From Streptomyces sp. IMTB 2501 (GTDB taxonomy: Bacteria > Actinomycetota > Actinomycetes > Streptomycetales > Streptomycetaceae), in contig NZ_MQUS01000015.1 in NCBI RefSeq assembly GCF_001953885.1, positions 1 through 64,000 of the forward strand: a stretch of 64,000 nucleotides of DNA. The letters are read 5' to 3'. The notes under the pieces were generated by a model. It had not been told where the DNA came from, made no database searches, and saw only the letters and a program-made list of their open reading frames with translations. Made by a program: the position numbers and the translations under genes. This document shows positions 61,201-64,000 of the stretch, in pieces (the first letter of the stretch is position 1; each line of letters begins with the position of its first letter).

Positions 61201-61380
61201 GGGGTTTCGTTTGGATCAGGTCGGATCGGGCCGCGGCGTCCGGGGCGGTGCATCGCAAGGCGGAGGATCACCCGCGTACTGGGCGTACTCGGGTGATCCG
61301 ACAACGCAGCGAGGTGCTCGTGCCGGGCGCCGGGGACCCGGGCTGATCCAGCGGACCCGGGCTGATCCAAACGAAACCCC
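61201..61380. mobile_element. MITE-like element with 18-bp terminal inverted repeats
   Basis: 180 bp bounded by perfect inverted repeats GGGGTTTCGTTTGGATCA (61201-61218) and TGATCCAAACGAAACCCC (61363-61380). Inside are a further hairpin GGATCACCC (61265-61273) / GGGTGATCC (61291-61299) and a direct repeat GACCCGGGCTGATCCA near the right end. Too short to encode a transposase. It starts at the base after the PPA1309 stop. Similar sequences recur in Streptomyces genomes as I remember them. Confidence 0.8.
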
Positions 61381-61456
61381 CCAGCCCCCGCCGGTCCCGT
61401 GACGTCCCCGTCACGCCCCCGGTGACCTCGCTTCCGGCGTCCTTCCCGGTACGACG

Positions 61457-61491
61457 ACGGGGGCGCCCCTGCCTCGCGGGGTGCCCCCGGC
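61457..61491. terminator. hairpin between convergent genes
   Basis: GGGGGCGCCCC / GGGGTGCCCCC stem (with G-T pairing) around 61459-61488, between the MITE and the stop of the PDZ protease gene. Confidence 0.6.
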
Positions 61492-61506
61492 CGTGTCAGG
61501 GACCGC

Positions 61507-62604
61507 TCAGCCCTTGGTGGTGCACTGGGGCAGCGCCGAGGTGTTCCCGCTGCGGATGTCCTTCAGCGCGTCCAGCGCGTCCCCCATCGTCTTGACCTTC
61601 ACCAGCGTGAGCCCGCTCGGGGTGTCCTTGGCGGCGGCCGCGCAGTTGTCGGCGGGCGTCAGGAAGTACTGGGCGCCCTTCTCACGTGCGCCGACGGTCT
61701 TCATCTCGATGCCGCCGATCGGCCCGACGGTGCCGTTGTCGTCGATGGTGCCGGTGCCGGCGATGAACTTGCCGCCGGTCAGACTGCCCGGGGTCAGCTT
61801 GTCGTAGATACCGAGGGCGAACATCAGACCGGCGCTCGGCCCGCCGACGTCGGCCAGCTTGATGTCGATGTTGAACGGGAAGGTGTGGTCGGTCCCGGCG
61901 GAGATCCCGACGATGGCGCGCTTGGCGCCGCTGTCGTCGGAGGTGGTCGTGGTGATGGCGACGTCCTGGGTCTTCGTCGCCGTCCTGTGCGCCTTCTCGG
62001 CGGCGGCCTGCTCCTTGGCGGGGACGACCGTGAAGACGACGTTCTGACCGGGCTTGTGCCTGGTGACGAACTTGGCGACGTCCGCGGGCTGCTTCACGGC
62101 CGTGCCGTCGACAGCCTTGATCACGTCACCGGCGTGCAGCTTGCCCTCGGCCGGCGAGCCCTTGACCACGGTGGAGACGATCACCCAGGACTTCACCGGG
62201 ACACCCAGCTGCTTCAGGGCCGCGACCTTGGCGCTCTCCTGGGACTGGCTGAACTCCTCGGCGTTCTGCTGCGAGGACTGCTGCTCCGTCGTGCCGTTCG
62301 GGTAGAGCGTGTCGTGCGGGACGACCTTGGTGTCGTGGTCCAGCCAGCCGTAGATCGCTTCCACCAGGTTCATCCGGAAGTCCGCACTGGTCACCCGGAC
62401 GGTCGTCATGTTCAGGTTGCCGTCGGTCGGGTACGTCTTGTGCCCGGTGATCTGCAGCACCGGCGCGCCGTCGTGGTTCCCCAGCGTGTTCACGGTCGGG
62501 CCGGGGGACATCTCCGCGTAGGGCACGGGGATGAGCACTCCGGCGCACAGGAGCGCGATCAGCATCAGGGTGGAGGCGAGCATCGTCGCGGTGCGGCGTG
62601 GCAT
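61507..62604 (-). CDS. PDZ-domain Lon-like serine protease (YlbL type)
   Basis: Membrane-anchored protease of 365 residues: one N-terminal membrane helix (STLMLIALLCAGVLIPVPY), a PDZ domain (IVSTVVKGSPAEGKLHAGDVIKAVDG, about residues 140-200) and a C-terminal Lon-type proteolytic domain. The catalytic Ser lies in DVGGPSAGLMFALGIYD and the Lys in GGIEMKTVGAREKGA. Bacillus YlbL acts on a cell-division inhibitor; the Streptomyces role is unknown. ATG 62604. Confidence 0.9.
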   Translation of the reverse strand: MPRRTATMLASTLMLIALLCAGVLIPVPYAEMSPGPTVNTLGNHDGAPVLQITGHKTYPTDGNLNMTTVRVTSADFRMNLVEAIYGWLDHDTKVVPHDTLYPNGTTEQQSSQQNAEEFSQSQESAKVAALKQLGVPVKSWVIVSTVVKGSPAEGKLHAGDVIKAVDGTAVKQPADVAKFVTRHKPGQNVVFTVVPAKEQAAAEKAHRTATKTQDVAITTTTSDDSGAKRAIVGISAGTDHTFPFNIDIKLADVGGPSAGLMFALGIYDKLTPGSLTGGKFIAGTGTIDDNGTVGPIGGIEMKTVGAREKGAQYFLTPADNCAAAAKDTPSGLTLVKVKTMGDALDALKDIRSGNTSALPQCTTKG

Positions 62605-62653
62605 GCAACGACAGTACGGGACGCCTCTGTCAGCGCACCGTCAGGGCACCCCG

Positions 62654-62827
62654 TCAAGCGCCGTCGGCACCCGTGTGGGACTTCTCCATGGCCTCACGGA
62701 ACCGGGCATAGCCGTCCAGCTCGGGGCCGTCGCCGCGCACTCTGCGGGTTCTACCGGCCCAACTGCCCCACAGGCCGCCACCGATCGCGGCCACAAGCGG
62801 AATCAGCAGCCAGACAAGCGCCCCCAT
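62654..62827 (-). CDS. 57-residue single-helix membrane protein
   Basis: Short gene: N-terminal helix ALVWLLIPLVAAIGGGLWGSWAG, then a cytoplasmic tail RTRRVRGDGPELDGYARFREAMEKS. GGGAGG lies 6 nt before the ATG at 62827, and the stop TGA is at 62654, so expression is credible. It precedes the PDZ protease on the same strand by 50 bp, suggesting an operon. Function unknown. Confidence 0.75.
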   Translation of the reverse strand: MGALVWLLIPLVAAIGGGLWGSWAGRTRRVRGDGPELDGYARFREAMEKSHTGADGA

Positions 62828-62955
62828 GCCGACCTCCCAACGCTGTGAGCGTCCGCAACTGACTGATCAGCAGATTAACCATCCGCACCGACAACGCTCA
62901 CGCCGGGGGGCCGGTTACGCAACCGGAGGTTCGGGAGTGCTCCGGGTGACGGACC

Positions 62956-63417
<462 letters not shown>

Positions 63418-63536
63418 ACCTCCATCGTGCCGCACGCCTGTGACACCGGGGAATACGAGATTCACCAGGCACGCGCGTGGAGCGTTTTGGAGGCTCGTAC
63501 GACGTCGCCGCGCCGGCGAGCGATCCCACCCCGCCC

Positions 63537-64000
63537 TCACACGCGCCGCCGGGCCTTCCGGGCCCGCCGTACGACGGCGGCGGCGCCCAGCAGAGCGACC
63601 GTCGCCCCGGCGGCACCCGCGGCCGTGGCGTCCTTGCGGCCGAGCCGCCGCCCGGCGACCGTGTGCCGCCCGGAAACCTCCTCCAGCAGCTCCGCGAGCA
63701 CCTCCTCGTTGGTCCACCGCGGCCGCCACCCGGCGTCGTGCAGCCGGCTCCCGCTGACCACCCAGGGATACATCGTGTACGCCAGATCGCCGGCCGGAGA
63801 CGGCGTGAGCCCGATCCGGTGCAGCCGTGCCGCCGCGCCCAGCGCGACCGCCGAGGGCAGCTCCATCCGCCGGATCCCGCTGAGCTCCTCGACCTCCTCC
63901 TGTTCCAGCCACCCGTCGCAGCCCACGGCCAGTTCCCCGTCGACCTTCTCCAGGACGGCGTACTCCAGCGCACTGCACAGGTCCTCGACGTGGCAGAACT
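63537..64000 (-). CDS. NAD-dependent epimerase/SDR family protein, C-terminal part (truncated by window)
   Basis: The last about 154 codons of a gene whose start lies beyond the right edge. The visible segment runs FCHVEDLCSALEYAV, CDGWLEQEEVEELSGIRRMELP, PWVVSGSRLHDAGWRPRW and ends with a hydrophobic C-terminal segment (GAAGATVALLGAAAVVRRARK) that may anchor it. This is the substrate-binding half of an extended SDR (nucleoside-diphosphate-sugar epimerase-like). The cofactor domain is outside the window. Confidence 0.82.
   Translation of the reverse strand, partial: FCHVEDLCSALEYAVLEKVDGELAVGCDGWLEQEEVEELSGIRRMELPSAVALGAAARLHRIGLTPSPAGDLAYTMYPWVVSGSRLHDAGWRPRWTNEEVLAELLEEVSGRHTVAGRRLGRKDATAAGAAGATVALLGAAAVVRRARKARRRV

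Overview
The window is a 64 kb piece of a Streptomyces chromosome. The evidence is very high G+C in every coding frame, frequent GTG starts, GTGA/ATGA start-stop overlaps, and many genes that are streptomycete hallmarks: nickel superoxide dismutase sodN with sodX, wblE, dasR, sigR-rsrA, a sigH-like stress sigma operon, epi-isozizaene synthase with CYP170A, and a family 2B encapsulin. Gene order largely follows the conserved Streptomyces core (malic enzyme to sodN to sigH to wblE to nagB/dasR to nrdAB to albaflavenone genes to def to sigR to aroA to hisN to moaE), so most calls rest on both sequence and synteny. I read it by eye; no database search was run.

Layout. 0-7 kb: malic enzyme, a three-gene polar amino-acid ABC importer, a methyltransferase, a CGNR zinc-finger regulator, sodX and sodN. 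7.0-9.6 kb: a decayed integrative element inserted in the 3' end of sodN. It is bounded by a 19-bp direct repeat and carries C-terminal scraps of an integrase and of a relaxase-like protein plus an intact PadR regulator/membrane protein pair. 10-14.5 kb: phosphate transporter, AraC regulator, two VOC proteins, a DUF952 protein and a RibD-C reductase. 14.5-17.2 kb: polyprenyl diphosphate synthase plus family 2B encapsulin shell, a probable enzyme-loaded terpenoid nanocompartment. 17.4-24.8 kb: PLP enzyme, Na+/H+ antiporter, UBP zinc finger, anti-sigma factor and sigH, lipid-kinase-like protein, wblE. 24.8-32 kb: PAS histidine kinase, TetR/SDR pair, nagB and dasR (the dasABCD genes usually found between them are absent), a sodium/solute symporter. 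32.6-39.8 kb: B12-riboswitch-controlled class I ribonucleotide reductase, the albaflavenone pair, peptide deformylase. 40-46.5 kb: TPR protein, tandem membrane HD-domain proteins, rsrA, sigR with its own sigma-R promoter, hydrolase, SRAP DNA-crosslink protein. 46.5-53 kb: M50-like protein, aroA, rsgA, SMR transporter, a transporter pseudogene, TetR, hisN, CBS protein. 53-64 kb: catalase/CatR pair, two identical initiator tRNA genes flanking a Sel1-repeat gene, UPF0182 membrane protein, a PPA1309-like protein, a miniature inverted-repeat element, a PDZ-Lon-like protease, a 57-residue membrane protein, moaE and the end of an SDR-family gene cut by the window edge.

Themes. Redox stress is prominent: sodN/sodX, catalase/CatR, sigR/rsrA, sigH and the B12-controlled ribonucleotide reductase. 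Aminosugar control is represented by nagB, dasR and three DasR-type sites. Terpenoid metabolism appears twice: the encapsulin/prenyl synthase pair and the epi-isozizaene synthase/P450 pair. The most unusual observations are the element that separates sodN from its own 3' untranslated region (which in S. coelicolor is the source of the s-SodF small RNA), the encapsulin operon, the dasABCD gap with a leftover operator, an 11-bp tandem repeat sitting on the catalase ribosome-binding region, and the 180-bp element with perfect 18-bp ends.
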